Part shown: positions 40,195 to 48,989 of the stretch, in pieces
Position numbering within the stretch: the first letter of the stretch is position 1
How the letters are laid out: each line of letters opens with the position of its first letter
From: JBHGBM01 sp041946965
GTDB taxonomy: Bacteria; Acidobacteriota; Terriglobia; Bryobacterales; Bryobacteraceae
Assembly: GCA_041946965.1 (NCBI GenBank)
Contig: JBHGBM010000037.1
Location: forward strand, 1-49,046
Length of the DNA stretch: 49,046 nt
Direction: 5' to 3'
Translations under genes and position numbers: made by a program
Notes under the pieces: model-generated
Seen by the model: only the letters and a program-made list of their open reading frames with translations
The model's database searches: none
Told to the model about the DNA's origin: nothing

Positions 40195-40407
40195 ATGGAA
40201 TCATTGAGCCTGCCTGTATCGGGCATGACGTGCGGCGGGTGTGCGCGGACGATTCAGCGGAAGCTGAGTTCCACACCCGGCGTAGCGAAAGCCTCAGTGG
40301 ACCTGGAGGGAAAGACGGCAACCGTAGAGTTCGACCCCTCGAAAACCGGCGTGGACGCGCTGGTGAGCGCCATCGAAAAGCTCGGCTACCAAGTCCCCCG
40401 CCCATGA
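40195..40407 (+). CDS. copZ: CopZ-like copper chaperone (HMA domain)
   Basis: The 70-residue single HMA domain has GMTCGGCARTI, with the metal-binding CxxC at C13 and C16, and the ferredoxin-like pattern VDLEGKTATVEFDP. Such small proteins ferry Cu(I) to the P-type ATPase, encoded next with a 4-nt overlap (ATGA). GAAAGG about 9 nt upstream is a good ribosome site. The domain closely resembles the ATPase's own N-terminal HMA, consistent with duplication. Confidence 0.92.
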   Translation: MESLSLPVSGMTCGGCARTIQRKLSSTPGVAKASVDLEGKTATVEFDPSKTGVDALVSAIEKLGYQVPRP

Positions 40408-42512
40408 GCGCCGCCGCGGAGGAACGCGTGGATCTGCCCGTAACGGGCATGACGTGCGCGGCGTGCGCGCGTTCGGTGGAGCGGCAGCTCTCTGATACCC
40501 CGGGCGTGCGCCGCGCCCACGTGAACATCGCCACCAACACCGCCACGGTCGAGTACAACCCCTCGGAAACGGGCGTGGAGCAGTTGATCACGGCCATCGA
40601 GGAGGCCGGCTACGGGGTGGCGCGCACGGCGGAACCGGACCAATCCGGCGAGCACCGCGCGTTGCGGCGGCGGCTCCGGGCGGCCGCGCTGTTCACGCTG
40701 CCTTTGGCGGTCCTGGGGATGGCGCACGGGCTGATTCACCTGCGCGGGATGGCGTGGATTCAGCTTGCGCTGGCGGCGCCGGTGATATTCTTCAGCGGCG
40801 CGCCGTTCTACGGCGGCGCGTGGACGGCCCTGCGGCACAAGCAAGCCAACATGAACACGCTGATCGCGCTGGGCACGGGCGCGGCGTTCCTGTACTCGCT
40901 GGCGGTCACGCTGAGCGGCGGCGGCGCGGTGTACTACGAAGCCGCGGCGGTGATCATCACCCTGATCCTGCTGGGACGGCTGCTGGAATCGCGCGCCAAA
41001 GGCCGCGCCTCCGAGGCCATCCGGAGGCTCATGGACTTGCAGCCCAAAATGGCCCGCGTGGAACGCTTCGGCGCGGAGCTCGAAATCCCGGTCGAACAGG
41101 TGGAAGCGGGCGATCTCATCATCGTGCGCCCGGGCGAGAAGATCGCAGTGGATGGCGTGGTGAGGCAGGGCGAATCGGCGGTGGACGAAGCCATGCTGAC
41201 CGGAGAGAGCATGCCGGTGGACAAGAAGCCCGGCGACGCGGTCTATGGCGGCACGCTCAACCGCGCCGGGGCGTTCCGCTTCGAAGCGCGCAAGGTGGGC
41301 CGCGCCACCGCGCTCGCGCAGATGATCGAGATGGTGAAGCGGGCGCAAGGCTCGCGCGCCCCGGTGGCGCGGCTGGCCGACGTGGTGAGCGGCTATTTCA
41401 CCCTGGGGGTGCTGGCGGCGGCGGGCGTCACTTTCGCGGCATGGCTGTTCTTCGCGCCGCTCGAGACCGCGCTGGTGAACTTCGTGGCCGTGCTGATCAT
41501 CGCCTGCCCGTGCGCGCTGGGCCTGGCGACGCCCACCGCCATCATGGTGGGTGCCGGGCGCGGCGCCGAGCGCGGCGTGCTGATCAAGGGCGGCGAAGCG
41601 CTCGAAACCGCGGACGGCATCGACACGATAGTGCTCGACAAGACCGGCACCATCACGCTCGGCAAGCCCGAGGTCACCGATGTGATCGCCCTGAATGGAT
41701 GGAGCGGGCAGGACCTGCTGCGGCTGGCGGGCGGGGCCGAGCGCCACTCCGAACATCCGCTGGCGCACGCCATCAGGGAGCGCGCCGGGGATGCGCTGCC
41801 GGAACCCGAGCGCTTCGAAGCCGTGGCCGGCGCGGGGGTGCGGGCGCGGGTGGAAGGCCGCGAGGTGACGGTAGGCAGGCCGGCGGGCGCTTCGTATCCG
41901 GAACTGGAGCGGCTGGCGGCCGAGGGCAAGACCGCGGTGCTGGTGCTGGTGGACGGCGCGCCGGCGGGCGTCATCGGCATCGCGGACACGGTGAAACCCG
42001 AAGCCGCCGAAGCCGTGCGCCGGTTGCACGCCATGGGTCTGGAAGTCTGGATGATCACGGGGGACAACCGGCGCACCGCCGATGCCGTGGCCGCGCGCGT
42101 GGGCATTCACAACGTGCTCGCCGGGGTGCTGCCGGACCGCAAGGCGGCGGAGATCGAGCGGCTTCAGGCGCTCGGCAGGAAGGTCGCGATGGTGGGGGAC
42201 GGCATTAACGACGCGCCCGCGCTGGCCGAAGCCGATCTTGGCATCGCCATCGGCACGGGCACGGACGCGGCCATGGAAGCGGCCGGAGTGACCCTGATGC
42301 GCGGCGACCTGAACGGGGTGGTCACGGCGCTGCACCTGGCGCGCCGCACCATGCGGGTGATCCGCCAGAACCTGTTCTGGGCCTTCGCGTATAACACGGT
42401 GGGCATTCCGTTGGCCGCGCTGGGACTGCTCTCCCCGGTGCTGGCGTCGGCCGCCATGGCGCTTTCGAGCGTGACCGTTGTGACCAACAGCCTGCGCCTG
42501 AAGCGCGCATAA
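40404..42512 (+). CDS. copA: Copper-translocating P1B-type ATPase CopA
   Basis: The 702-residue Cu(I) efflux pump has an N-terminal HMA with C18-x2-C21 (GMTCAACA), eight TM helices and the actuator motif LTGESMP. The intramembranous C368-P-C370, phosphorylation site D412-KTGT, SEHPLAHA (HP motif) and GDGINDAPAL follow. TM7/TM8 residues YN (AYNTVGIP) and the late SS (ALSSVTVV) indicate the Cu(I) subclass. ATG 40404 overlaps the copZ stop; the longer open frame is read-through of copZ. The pair should confer copper tolerance. Confidence 0.96.
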   Translation: MSAAAEERVDLPVTGMTCAACARSVERQLSDTPGVRRAHVNIATNTATVEYNPSETGVEQLITAIEEAGYGVARTAEPDQSGEHRALRRRLRAAALFTLPLAVLGMAHGLIHLRGMAWIQLALAAPVIFFSGAPFYGGAWTALRHKQANMNTLIALGTGAAFLYSLAVTLSGGGAVYYEAAAVIITLILLGRLLESRAKGRASEAIRRLMDLQPKMARVERFGAELEIPVEQVEAGDLIIVRPGEKIAVDGVVRQGESAVDEAMLTGESMPVDKKPGDAVYGGTLNRAGAFRFEARKVGRATALAQMIEMVKRAQGSRAPVARLADVVSGYFTLGVLAAAGVTFAAWLFFAPLETALVNFVAVLIIACPCALGLATPTAIMVGAGRGAERGVLIKGGEALETADGIDTIVLDKTGTITLGKPEVTDVIALNGWSGQDLLRLAGGAERHSEHPLAHAIRERAGDALPEPERFEAVAGAGVRARVEGREVTVGRPAGASYPELERLAAEGKTAVLVLVDGAPAGVIGIADTVKPEAAEAVRRLHAMGLEVWMITGDNRRTADAVAARVGIHNVLAGVLPDRKAAEIERLQALGRKVAMVGDGINDAPALAEADLGIAIGTGTDAAMEAAGVTLMRGDLNGVVTALHLARRTMRVIRQNLFWAFAYNTVGIPLAALGLLSPVLASAAMALSSVTVVTNSLRLKRA

Positions 42513-42517
42513 GCTTC

Positions 42518-42526
42518 TGTTACAGT
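42518..42526 (+). promoter_or_regulatory. Extended -10 element before the first sulfatase
   Basis: TGT-TACAGT is an extended -10 type box ending 6 nt before the GTG at 42533. Initiation 7 nt downstream would be at the start codon itself, so the mRNA would be leaderless. TACAGT matches only four of six, so this is a tentative call. Confidence 0.4.
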
Positions 42527-42532
42527 ACGTAT

Positions 42533-44137
42533 GTGCCCGGCCAACTCACCCGGCGGCAGGCACTCGGCGCGCCGTTCCTGCTGCGGAGCGCGCGCGCAGC
42601 CGGCCGGCCTAACATCATCCTGATTCTCGCCGACGACCTCGGCTTCTCCGATCTGGGCTGCTACGGCGGCGAGATCCGCACGCCCAACCTCGACAGCCTA
42701 GCCGCGCGCGGGGTGCGGTTCACGCAAATGTACAATTCCGCGCGCTGCTGCCCTTCACGCGCCTCCATCATGACCGGCCTCTATCCGCACCAGGCGGGCG
42801 TGGGCCTGATGACGGGCGACGATAAGCTCCCCGGTTACCGCGGCCGCATCGTGCAGGGCGCCACCATCCCGGAGGTGCTGAAGCCCGCGGGTTACACGAC
42901 CCTGATGGGAGGCAAGTGGCACCTGGGGCAGCCCGGCCCGGTGGGGCGCGGCTTCGAGGAATACTTCGGCATGGTGCACGGGTTCGACAGTTTCTGGAAC
43001 CCGGCTGTCTACAAGCGCCTGCCGGAGGGACGGCCCGCGCGCACATATCCCGCGGGAAAATTCTACGCGACGGACGCGATCACCGACCATGTGCTGGATT
43101 TCCTGGCCGGCGCGCGGCGGCAGAAGAAGCCCTACTTCCTGTATCTCGCCTACAACGCGCCGCACTTTCCGCTGCACGCGCCCAAGGAGGACATCGACCG
43201 CTACGCGGGCGTGTACGCGCAGGGGTGGGACCGCATCCGCGAGGCGCGCTACCGCCGCATGCGCGAGATGAAACTGCTGGACCGCCGCTGGCCGCTCACG
43301 CCGCGCAGCCTGATTCCTCCGAACCGTTACAACAAGGAGACCGGGTGGGCGGGCAAACCGAACCCGGCGTGGGATTCGCTCGACGCCGAGCGCCGCGCAG
43401 ACCTGGCGCGCCGCATGGCGGTTTACGCGGCCATGGTGGACCGCATGGACCGCAACATCGGCCGCGTGCTCGAGGACCTGCGCCGCGCGGACGAGCTGGA
43501 CAATACGCTCATCTTCTTCCTTTCCGATAACGGCGCCTGCGCCGAGTGGGATCCCTATGGGTTCGACGGGAGAAGCGGCCCCGAGAACAAGCTGCACCGC
43601 GGCGCGGAACTGGAGAACATGGGGCAGCCCGGCACCTATCACAGCTACGGCTCGGCGTGGGCCAACACCTCGAACACGCCGCTGCGGCTCTACAAGCACT
43701 ACGCGCACGAGGGCGGCATCAGCACGCCGTTCATCGTCCACTGGCCCGCCGGAATGAAGCGGCGCGGCGAGATCGACCATCGTCCCGGCCACATCACGGA
43801 CCTGATGGCCACCTGCGTGGACGCGGCCGGAGCGTCGTACCCCAAGGGCGTTCCGCCGATGGAGGGGCGCAGCATCCTGCCCGCGCTGCGCGGGGAGCGT
43901 CCCGCGCCGCGCACCATCTTCTTCGAGCACGAAGGCAACCGCGGCGTGCGCGAAGGCAAGTGGAAGCTCGCCTGTCTGGCCGGCGGCGAGTGGGAACTGT
44001 ACGACGAAGAAGCCGACCGTACCGAGATGCGCGATCTCGCCCGCGCGCATCCCGAGGTGGTGCGCGAACTCGCGCGCAAGTGGGATGAATGGGCGCTCAG
44101 AGCCAACGTGTACCGCAACCCCGGAGAGAAGAAATGA
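42533..44137 (+). CDS. Type I formylglycine sulfatase (arylsulfatase-like), exported
   Basis: The 534-residue hydrolase has a twin-arginine-type signal (LTRRQALGAPFLLRSARAAG), metal-binding D34-D35 (ILADDLGFSD) and the formylglycine motif C72-x-P74-x-R76 (CCPSRAS). GGKWHLG and a late SDNGA provide further active-site residues. It removes sulfate esters from an unknown, probably polysaccharide, substrate after export and Cys conversion. The start is GTG. The TGA stop overlaps the GH2 gene's ATG by 4 nt, so desulfation and glycan cleavage are likely co-expressed. Confidence 0.92.
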   Translation: MPGQLTRRQALGAPFLLRSARAAGRPNIILILADDLGFSDLGCYGGEIRTPNLDSLAARGVRFTQMYNSARCCPSRASIMTGLYPHQAGVGLMTGDDKLPGYRGRIVQGATIPEVLKPAGYTTLMGGKWHLGQPGPVGRGFEEYFGMVHGFDSFWNPAVYKRLPEGRPARTYPAGKFYATDAITDHVLDFLAGARRQKKPYFLYLAYNAPHFPLHAPKEDIDRYAGVYAQGWDRIREARYRRMREMKLLDRRWPLTPRSLIPPNRYNKETGWAGKPNPAWDSLDAERRADLARRMAVYAAMVDRMDRNIGRVLEDLRRADELDNTLIFFLSDNGACAEWDPYGFDGRSGPENKLHRGAELENMGQPGTYHSYGSAWANTSNTPLRLYKHYAHEGGISTPFIVHWPAGMKRRGEIDHRPGHITDLMATCVDAAGASYPKGVPPMEGRSILPALRGERPAPRTIFFEHEGNRGVREGKWKLACLAGGEWELYDEEADRTEMRDLARAHPEVVRELARKWDEWALRANVYRNPGEKK

Positions 44138-45894
44138 AGCGATTACTGCTGCTGTTCGCACTGCCGCTCGCCGCAGCCGATTGGAAACCCGCCGAAGGCC
44201 CGCTCCAAACGCCGTGGACCGCGCAGGTGACACCCAAGACGGCCTGGACCGAGCACCCGCGCCCGCAGATGATGCGCCGCGCCTGGACCAACCTGAACGG
44301 CCTGTGGGAGTACGCCATCACGCCGAAGGAGCAGGGCCGGCCCGCGGCGTTTGAAGGACAGATACTGGTGCCGTTCGCCGTGGAGTCCGCGCTCTCGGGC
44401 GTGAAGCGCGCGCTGGCGCCGAACCAGCGGCTGTGGTACCGCCGCACGTTCCCGGCATCGAAGGGGAAGGGCCGTACGCTGCTCCACTTCGAAGCCGTGG
44501 ACTGGCGCGCCGAGGTGTGGGTCAACGGCAGGCAACTCGGAACGCACGAGGGCGGCTACGATCCGTTCACCTTCGACATCACCGAGGCGCTCAAGCCCGG
44601 GGGCGCGCAGGAACTGGTGGTGGCGGTGTGGGACCCGACCAGCGACGGCAACCAGCCGCGCGGGAAACAGGTGCTGAATCCGAACGGCATCTGGTATACC
44701 GCGGTTTCCGGCATCTGGCAGACGGTGTGGCTGGAAAGCGTGCCGGAAGCGCATATCACCGCGCTCGTCATGACGCCGGACCTGGATCGCAAGGCCCTGC
44801 AACTCAGGGTGGAGGCCGCCGGCGCGGCCGAGTTCACCGCGCGCGCGCTGCTCCATGGAAGGGTCGTGGGCAAAACCGCGGGGAAGACCGGGCAAGTGAC
44901 GGCGCTGCCGCTCGACCGCGTGGAGCCGTGGTCGCCCGATGCGCCGGCGCTCTACGACCTGGAAGTCTCGCTCAAAGGCGGGGACAGCGTAAAAAGTTAC
45001 TTCGGCATGCGCAAGATTGCGGTGAAGAAGGACGCTGCGGGCGTCAACCGGCTGTTCCTGAACGACAAGCCGCTGTTTATGATCGGGCCGCTCGACCAGG
45101 GCTGGTGGCCCGACGGCCTCTACACCGCGCCCACCGACGCGGCGCTGCGCTTCGACGTGGAGACCACGCGCAAGCTCGGCTTCAACATGGCGCGCAAGCA
45201 CGTGAAGGTGGAGCCCGCGCGCTGGTATTACTGGTGCGACAGGCTCGGCCTGATGGTCTGGCAGGACATGCCCAGCGGATTCGTGAGCCGCGAGAAGAAC
45301 GTGAAGAAGGGCGCGCCGCACGACGCCGCCTTCACGCCCGAGGAAGCGGCGGTTTTTCGCCGCGAGCTCGAGGCGCTGGTCCGCAATCTGCGGAACGAAC
45401 CCTGCATCATCGCCTGGGTGCCGTTCAACGAAGGCTGGGGCCAGCACAACGTGAACGCCATCCTGCAACAGGTGAAGCAGTGGGATCCCTCGCGGCTGGT
45501 GGATGCGCCCAGCGGATGGGAAGACCGCGGCTGGGGCGACATGAAGGACATTCACGCGTATCCGGGGCCAAGCATGTTTCCCGTGATGCCGGACCGCGCT
45601 TCGGTGCTGGGCGAATTCGGCGGGCTGGGACTGCCGCTGGAGGGCCACCTGTGGTGGAACAAGCGCAACTGGGGCTATCGCACCTTTGACGACCGCGCCA
45701 AGCTGCAAGCCGCCTACGACGAGCTGATCGCCAAGCTGAAGCCGCTGGTGGAACAAGGCCTGGCGGCGGCGGTCTACACCCAGACCAGCGACGTGGAAGG
45801 CGAAGTCAACGGCCTGATGACGTACGACCGCAAGGTGATCAAGTTCGATGCCGCGCGGCTGGCGGAGATGCATCGCGGGCTCGCGCCGCGCTGA
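44134..45894 (+). CDS. Glycoside hydrolase family 2 enzyme, exported
   Basis: The 586-residue protein has a signal peptide (MKRLLLLFALPLAAA), a jelly-roll sugar-binding domain (~40-190: WTNLNGLWEYAI, FEAVDWRAEVWVNG), an Ig-like domain and a TIM barrel. The acid/base is E433 (PFNEGWGQ) and the nucleophile probably E494 (LGEFGGLG). The family covers beta-galactosidase, glucuronidase and mannosidase activities; which one is not clear. GGAGAGAAGAA before ATG 44134 is a strong ribosome site and the gene is coupled to the sulfatase upstream. It ends 3 nt before the convergent second sulfatase. Confidence 0.9.
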   Translation: MKRLLLLFALPLAAADWKPAEGPLQTPWTAQVTPKTAWTEHPRPQMMRRAWTNLNGLWEYAITPKEQGRPAAFEGQILVPFAVESALSGVKRALAPNQRLWYRRTFPASKGKGRTLLHFEAVDWRAEVWVNGRQLGTHEGGYDPFTFDITEALKPGGAQELVVAVWDPTSDGNQPRGKQVLNPNGIWYTAVSGIWQTVWLESVPEAHITALVMTPDLDRKALQLRVEAAGAAEFTARALLHGRVVGKTAGKTGQVTALPLDRVEPWSPDAPALYDLEVSLKGGDSVKSYFGMRKIAVKKDAAGVNRLFLNDKPLFMIGPLDQGWWPDGLYTAPTDAALRFDVETTRKLGFNMARKHVKVEPARWYYWCDRLGLMVWQDMPSGFVSREKNVKKGAPHDAAFTPEEAAVFRRELEALVRNLRNEPCIIAWVPFNEGWGQHNVNAILQQVKQWDPSRLVDAPSGWEDRGWGDMKDIHAYPGPSMFPVMPDRASVLGEFGGLGLPLEGHLWWNKRNWGYRTFDDRAKLQAAYDELIAKLKPLVEQGLAAAVYTQTSDVEGEVNGLMTYDRKVIKFDAARLAEMHRGLAPR

Positions 45895-45897
45895 AGT

Positions 45898-47421
45898 CTA
45901 TTTCCACTTGGTCTTGTAGCGCGCCGTGGGCAGAGTGTCCTGGGTGCGGATGGTCCAGTGCAGCAGCTCGGCGAGCATCTTCGATTGCGCCTCCGCCGCG
46001 CGCGGGTCTCCGTAGAGATTCTTCAGCTCGTAGGGATCGGCCGCGAGGTTGTAGAGCTCGCCAGCGCCCATCATGTCGAAGATCAGCTTCCAGTCGCCCA
46101 TGCGGACCGACTTGGTGTAGCCGCTCTGGGTGACGGGGTTAAGCTCGTCGAAGGTGAGGATGGCTCCGGGCGCGCCCTTGGGCTGCGCGATGCTGAAATC
46201 GGGCGCGTCCGCTGCGGTGTAGTGCAGTCCGCCGAAACCGACTTCAGTATAGATGCTGCGAAATTCCTCCTTCGCGTAGGACTTGCCCTGAAGCAGCGGC
46301 CACAGGCTGCGGCCCTGCATGCCTTTGGGCGCCTCGGCTCCGATCGCGTCGCAAACCGTGGGCAGCACGTCGGCGAGCGAGACGAAGGCGTCCGGCGGCG
46401 CCTGCGCGCGCACGCCCGCGCCGGCCCACACCATGGGCACGCGCGTGAGCACTTCCGGCAGTCCCGCGCCTTTGCGGATGAGGCTGTAGTCCGTCACATA
46501 ATCGCCGTGATCCGAGAGATAGACCACGATGGTGTTGGCGAGGTCGAGCCCGCTGAGCAGGCGAGCCACCTGGTCGTCGATCAGGCGCAGCATGCCGAGG
46601 TAGTTCGACTTGGTGCGGCGCCACTGCTGGTCGTAGCCGGGATAGGTGCGCTCCTCGAGCTCGCGCAGCCATTGCCACTTGAAATTCTTGCCGCGCAGCC
46701 CCTCGGGGCCCACGGCGCGGGGCGGCACGGCTTCGGGAGGGAACATGTCGAAGTACGGCTTGGGAACCTGGTAAGGGTTGTGCGGCTCGGGGAAGCTGAC
46801 CCAGAGCAGGAAGGGATCGTTGGCGGCGGCGCGCACGAATTCGAGCGCGTTGCTGACGATGCGGTAGGGCAGTTGGGTCTCCGGCGGGAACGGCGTGGCT
46901 TCCTGCGCACAGCCGTGGTTGAGGTGTTCAAGCCACTTGTCGAACTCTGCGGTTTGTTGTGGCGGGGGGTCCGGCTTCCATCCGCCCAAGTGTCCGTAGG
47001 GACGCCAGAAATCGGCCTTCTTGGGCGTGAGGTGGCTGTGGTTCTTGCCGGTGAGCGCGGTTTTGTAGCCGCGGGCGCGCGCGATGTCGAACAGGTCCTG
47101 CTCGAAGACGATGTGGGCGCCGCCGGAGTTCTCGCGCACGCGGTGGGCGTGCGGCCAGCGGCCCGTGAGCATGCTGACGCGCGCGGGCACGCACAGCGGC
47201 GCGGTGGTGTAGGCGCGGTCGAAGGCTACGCCCCGGCCGGCCAGGCGGTCGAGCGCGGGCATGGTGTCGAGTGCGAAGCCCGAGCGGCGCGTAAAGCCGG
47301 CGCGGTGCTGGTCCGCCATGATGATGACGATGTTGGGGCGCGCGGCGCGGCCTTGCGGCGCCGGGAGAGCCGCGGCGGAAGCGGCGAGAAAATCGCGGCG
47401 GGATACGGAGTCTGGCTTCAT
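45898..47421 (-). CDS. Type I formylglycine sulfatase (choline-sulfatase/iduronate-like), Tat-exported
   Basis: The 507-residue hydrolase has a Tat signal (SRRDFLAASAAALPAP), D37-Q38 (IIMADQHRAG), the formylglycine site C77-x-P79-x-R81 (LCVPARVSMLTG), TGKNHSHL and SDHGDYV. The MADQHR motif groups it with choline-sulfatase/iduronate-sulfatase-like enzymes. The substrate is unknown. ATG 47421 is chosen because it begins the Tat signal; the frame is open a further 20 codons upstream. It is divergent from the fumarase gene with only 22 bp between start codons. Confidence 0.9.
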   Translation of the reverse strand: MKPDSVSRRDFLAASAAALPAPQGRAARPNIVIIMADQHRAGFTRRSGFALDTMPALDRLAGRGVAFDRAYTTAPLCVPARVSMLTGRWPHAHRVRENSGGAHIVFEQDLFDIARARGYKTALTGKNHSHLTPKKADFWRPYGHLGGWKPDPPPQQTAEFDKWLEHLNHGCAQEATPFPPETQLPYRIVSNALEFVRAAANDPFLLWVSFPEPHNPYQVPKPYFDMFPPEAVPPRAVGPEGLRGKNFKWQWLRELEERTYPGYDQQWRRTKSNYLGMLRLIDDQVARLLSGLDLANTIVVYLSDHGDYVTDYSLIRKGAGLPEVLTRVPMVWAGAGVRAQAPPDAFVSLADVLPTVCDAIGAEAPKGMQGRSLWPLLQGKSYAKEEFRSIYTEVGFGGLHYTAADAPDFSIAQPKGAPGAILTFDELNPVTQSGYTKSVRMGDWKLIFDMMGAGELYNLAADPYELKNLYGDPRAAEAQSKMLAELLHWTIRTQDTLPTARYKTKWK

Positions 47422-47430
47422 GGTAAGAAT
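47421..47430 (+). promoter_or_regulatory. Candidate promoter box in the sulfatase/fumarase spacer
   Basis: TGGTAAGAAT resembles the TGG-TAxxAT boxes seen before pdxR and tRNA-Phe, with one extra base. It lies 13 nt before the fumarase ATG and overlaps the first base of the sulfatase start codon. Tentative. Confidence 0.3.
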
Positions 47431-47443
47431 ATGACTATATCTT

Positions 47444-48961
47444 ATGCAGCACCTTCCAAATAGCCTCCTGGAGCTGATCACTCAGACAGCCACCAACCTG
47501 CCGCCGGATGTCCGCACGGCCATGGCGAACGCGGCCCGGAGCGAAACGCCCGGCACGCAGGCTTCGCAAGCGCTCGACATCATGCTCTCCAACGTCGATA
47601 TGGCGCTGGACGACGCGCAGCCGGTCTGTCAGGACACCGGCATGCCGACTTTCCTTGTGCGCACGCCCGCGGGCGCGGACCAGATCGCCATCGGCAAAGC
47701 CATTCGTGAAGCGGTGGCGGAAGCCACGCGGCGCGGCAAGCTGCGCCCCAACTCCGTGGATTCGCTCACGGGCAGGAACAGCGGGAACAACCTGGGCACG
47801 GAAACGCCCGTGGTGCATTTCGAGCAGTGGGAGCAGGACGAGATCGAAGTGAAGCTGATCCTCAAGGGCGGCGGCTGCGAGAACATGAACGCGCAGTACT
47901 CGGTGCCCTGCAACCTGGATCACCTGGGACGCGCCGACCGCAACCTAGAGGGCGTGCGCAAGTGCATCCTGCACGCGGTGTGGAAAGCGCAGGGCCACGG
48001 CTGCGCGCCGGGCGTGCTGGGCGTGTGCATCGGCAGCGACCGCGCGCACGGGTACGAACTGGCGAAGGAACAGTTGTTCCGCACGCTGGACGACGTGAAC
48101 TCCAACCCGGAGTTGGCGGAGTTGGAGGCGCGCATTATGCGCGAGGCCAACACGCTGGGGATCGGCGCCATGGGGTTCGGCGGCAGGCTCTCGCTGCTGG
48201 GGTGCAAGGTGACCGCGGCCAACCGTCTGCCGGCCAGCTTCTTCGTCTCAATCGCGTATGAGTGCTGGGCGTTCCGGCGTCTTGGCGTGCGGCTGGACGC
48301 GCGGAGCGGCGCCATCACGAAGTGGCTCTACCGCGACCCGGAAGCTGCCGTCGCGCGCATGGCGCGGGGCGAGGGCTTTCCGCTGACCGGCCGCGAGATC
48401 CGGCTGAATCCGCCGCTGACCGAAGCCGCGGTGCGCGCGCTGAAGGTGGGCGACGTGGTGCTGATCAGCGGAGAGATCTTCACCGGACGCGACAACGTCC
48501 ACGCGTACCTGATGAAGAACCCGCCGCCGGTGGATCTGAACGGCGGAGTGCTCTACCACTGCGGCCCGGTGATGCTCCAGGAAAACGGCCGCTGGACGGT
48601 GAAGGCCGCGGGCCCGACCACCAGCAGCCGCGAGGAGCCTTACGAGGCGGACGTGATCGGCCGCTACGGCGTGCGCGCGGTGGTGGGCAAGGGCGGCATG
48701 GGGCCGAAGACCCTGGCGGCGCTCAAGGAGCACGGCGCGGTCTACCTGAACGGCATCGGGGGCGCGGCGCAATACTACGCGCGGACGATGGAAGAGGTGA
48801 CGGGCGTCTACCTGATGGAGTTCGGCATACCGGAAGCGATGTGGCGGATCCGGGTGAAGGACTTCGCGGCCATCGTGACAATGGACGCGCACGGCAACAG
48901 CTTGCACGCGGAGGTGCAGGAGAGAACGGGCGACGCGCTGGCGGCGCTTCAGGCAAAGTAG
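47444..48961 (+). CDS. fum: Class I fumarate hydratase (fused alpha/beta, 4Fe-4S)
   Basis: The 505-residue iron-sulfur hydratase interconverts fumarate and malate in the TCA cycle. The alpha part contains VCQDTGMP (C62), KGGGCENMN (C145), GHGCAPGVLG (C187) and the ASFFVSIAYECW region (C274). Likely cluster ligands are C62, C187 and C274, by family spacing. The beta part (from about 310: LNPPLTEAAVRALKVGDVVLISG) has GGVLYHCGPV and TTSSREEPY, as in FumA/FumB. It is one fused chain rather than two genes. ATG 47444 lies near a TA-rich box without a ribosome site. Confidence 0.93.
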   Translation: MQHLPNSLLELITQTATNLPPDVRTAMANAARSETPGTQASQALDIMLSNVDMALDDAQPVCQDTGMPTFLVRTPAGADQIAIGKAIREAVAEATRRGKLRPNSVDSLTGRNSGNNLGTETPVVHFEQWEQDEIEVKLILKGGGCENMNAQYSVPCNLDHLGRADRNLEGVRKCILHAVWKAQGHGCAPGVLGVCIGSDRAHGYELAKEQLFRTLDDVNSNPELAELEARIMREANTLGIGAMGFGGRLSLLGCKVTAANRLPASFFVSIAYECWAFRRLGVRLDARSGAITKWLYRDPEAAVARMARGEGFPLTGREIRLNPPLTEAAVRALKVGDVVLISGEIFTGRDNVHAYLMKNPPPVDLNGGVLYHCGPVMLQENGRWTVKAAGPTTSSREEPYEADVIGRYGVRAVVGKGGMGPKTLAALKEHGAVYLNGIGGAAQYYARTMEEVTGVYLMEFGIPEAMWRIRVKDFAAIVTMDAHGNSLHAEVQERTGDALAALQAK

Positions 48962-48970
48962 CGAAAAACT

Positions 48971-48979
48971 TGGTAGAAT
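48971..48979 (+). promoter_or_regulatory. Extended -10 element of tRNA-Phe
   Basis: TGG-TAGAAT (TGn plus TAGAAT, five of six to consensus) ends 10 nt before the mature tRNA 5' end. Initiation near 48986 would give a short precursor leader. It is nearly identical in form to the box before pdxR (3286-3294). Confidence 0.65.
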
Positions 48980-48989
48980 AGCGGTTCGT

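Noticed and set aside
40386..42335. 649-codon minus-strand frame across copA
   Set aside because: His/Arg/Gln-rich shadow of copA without motifs.
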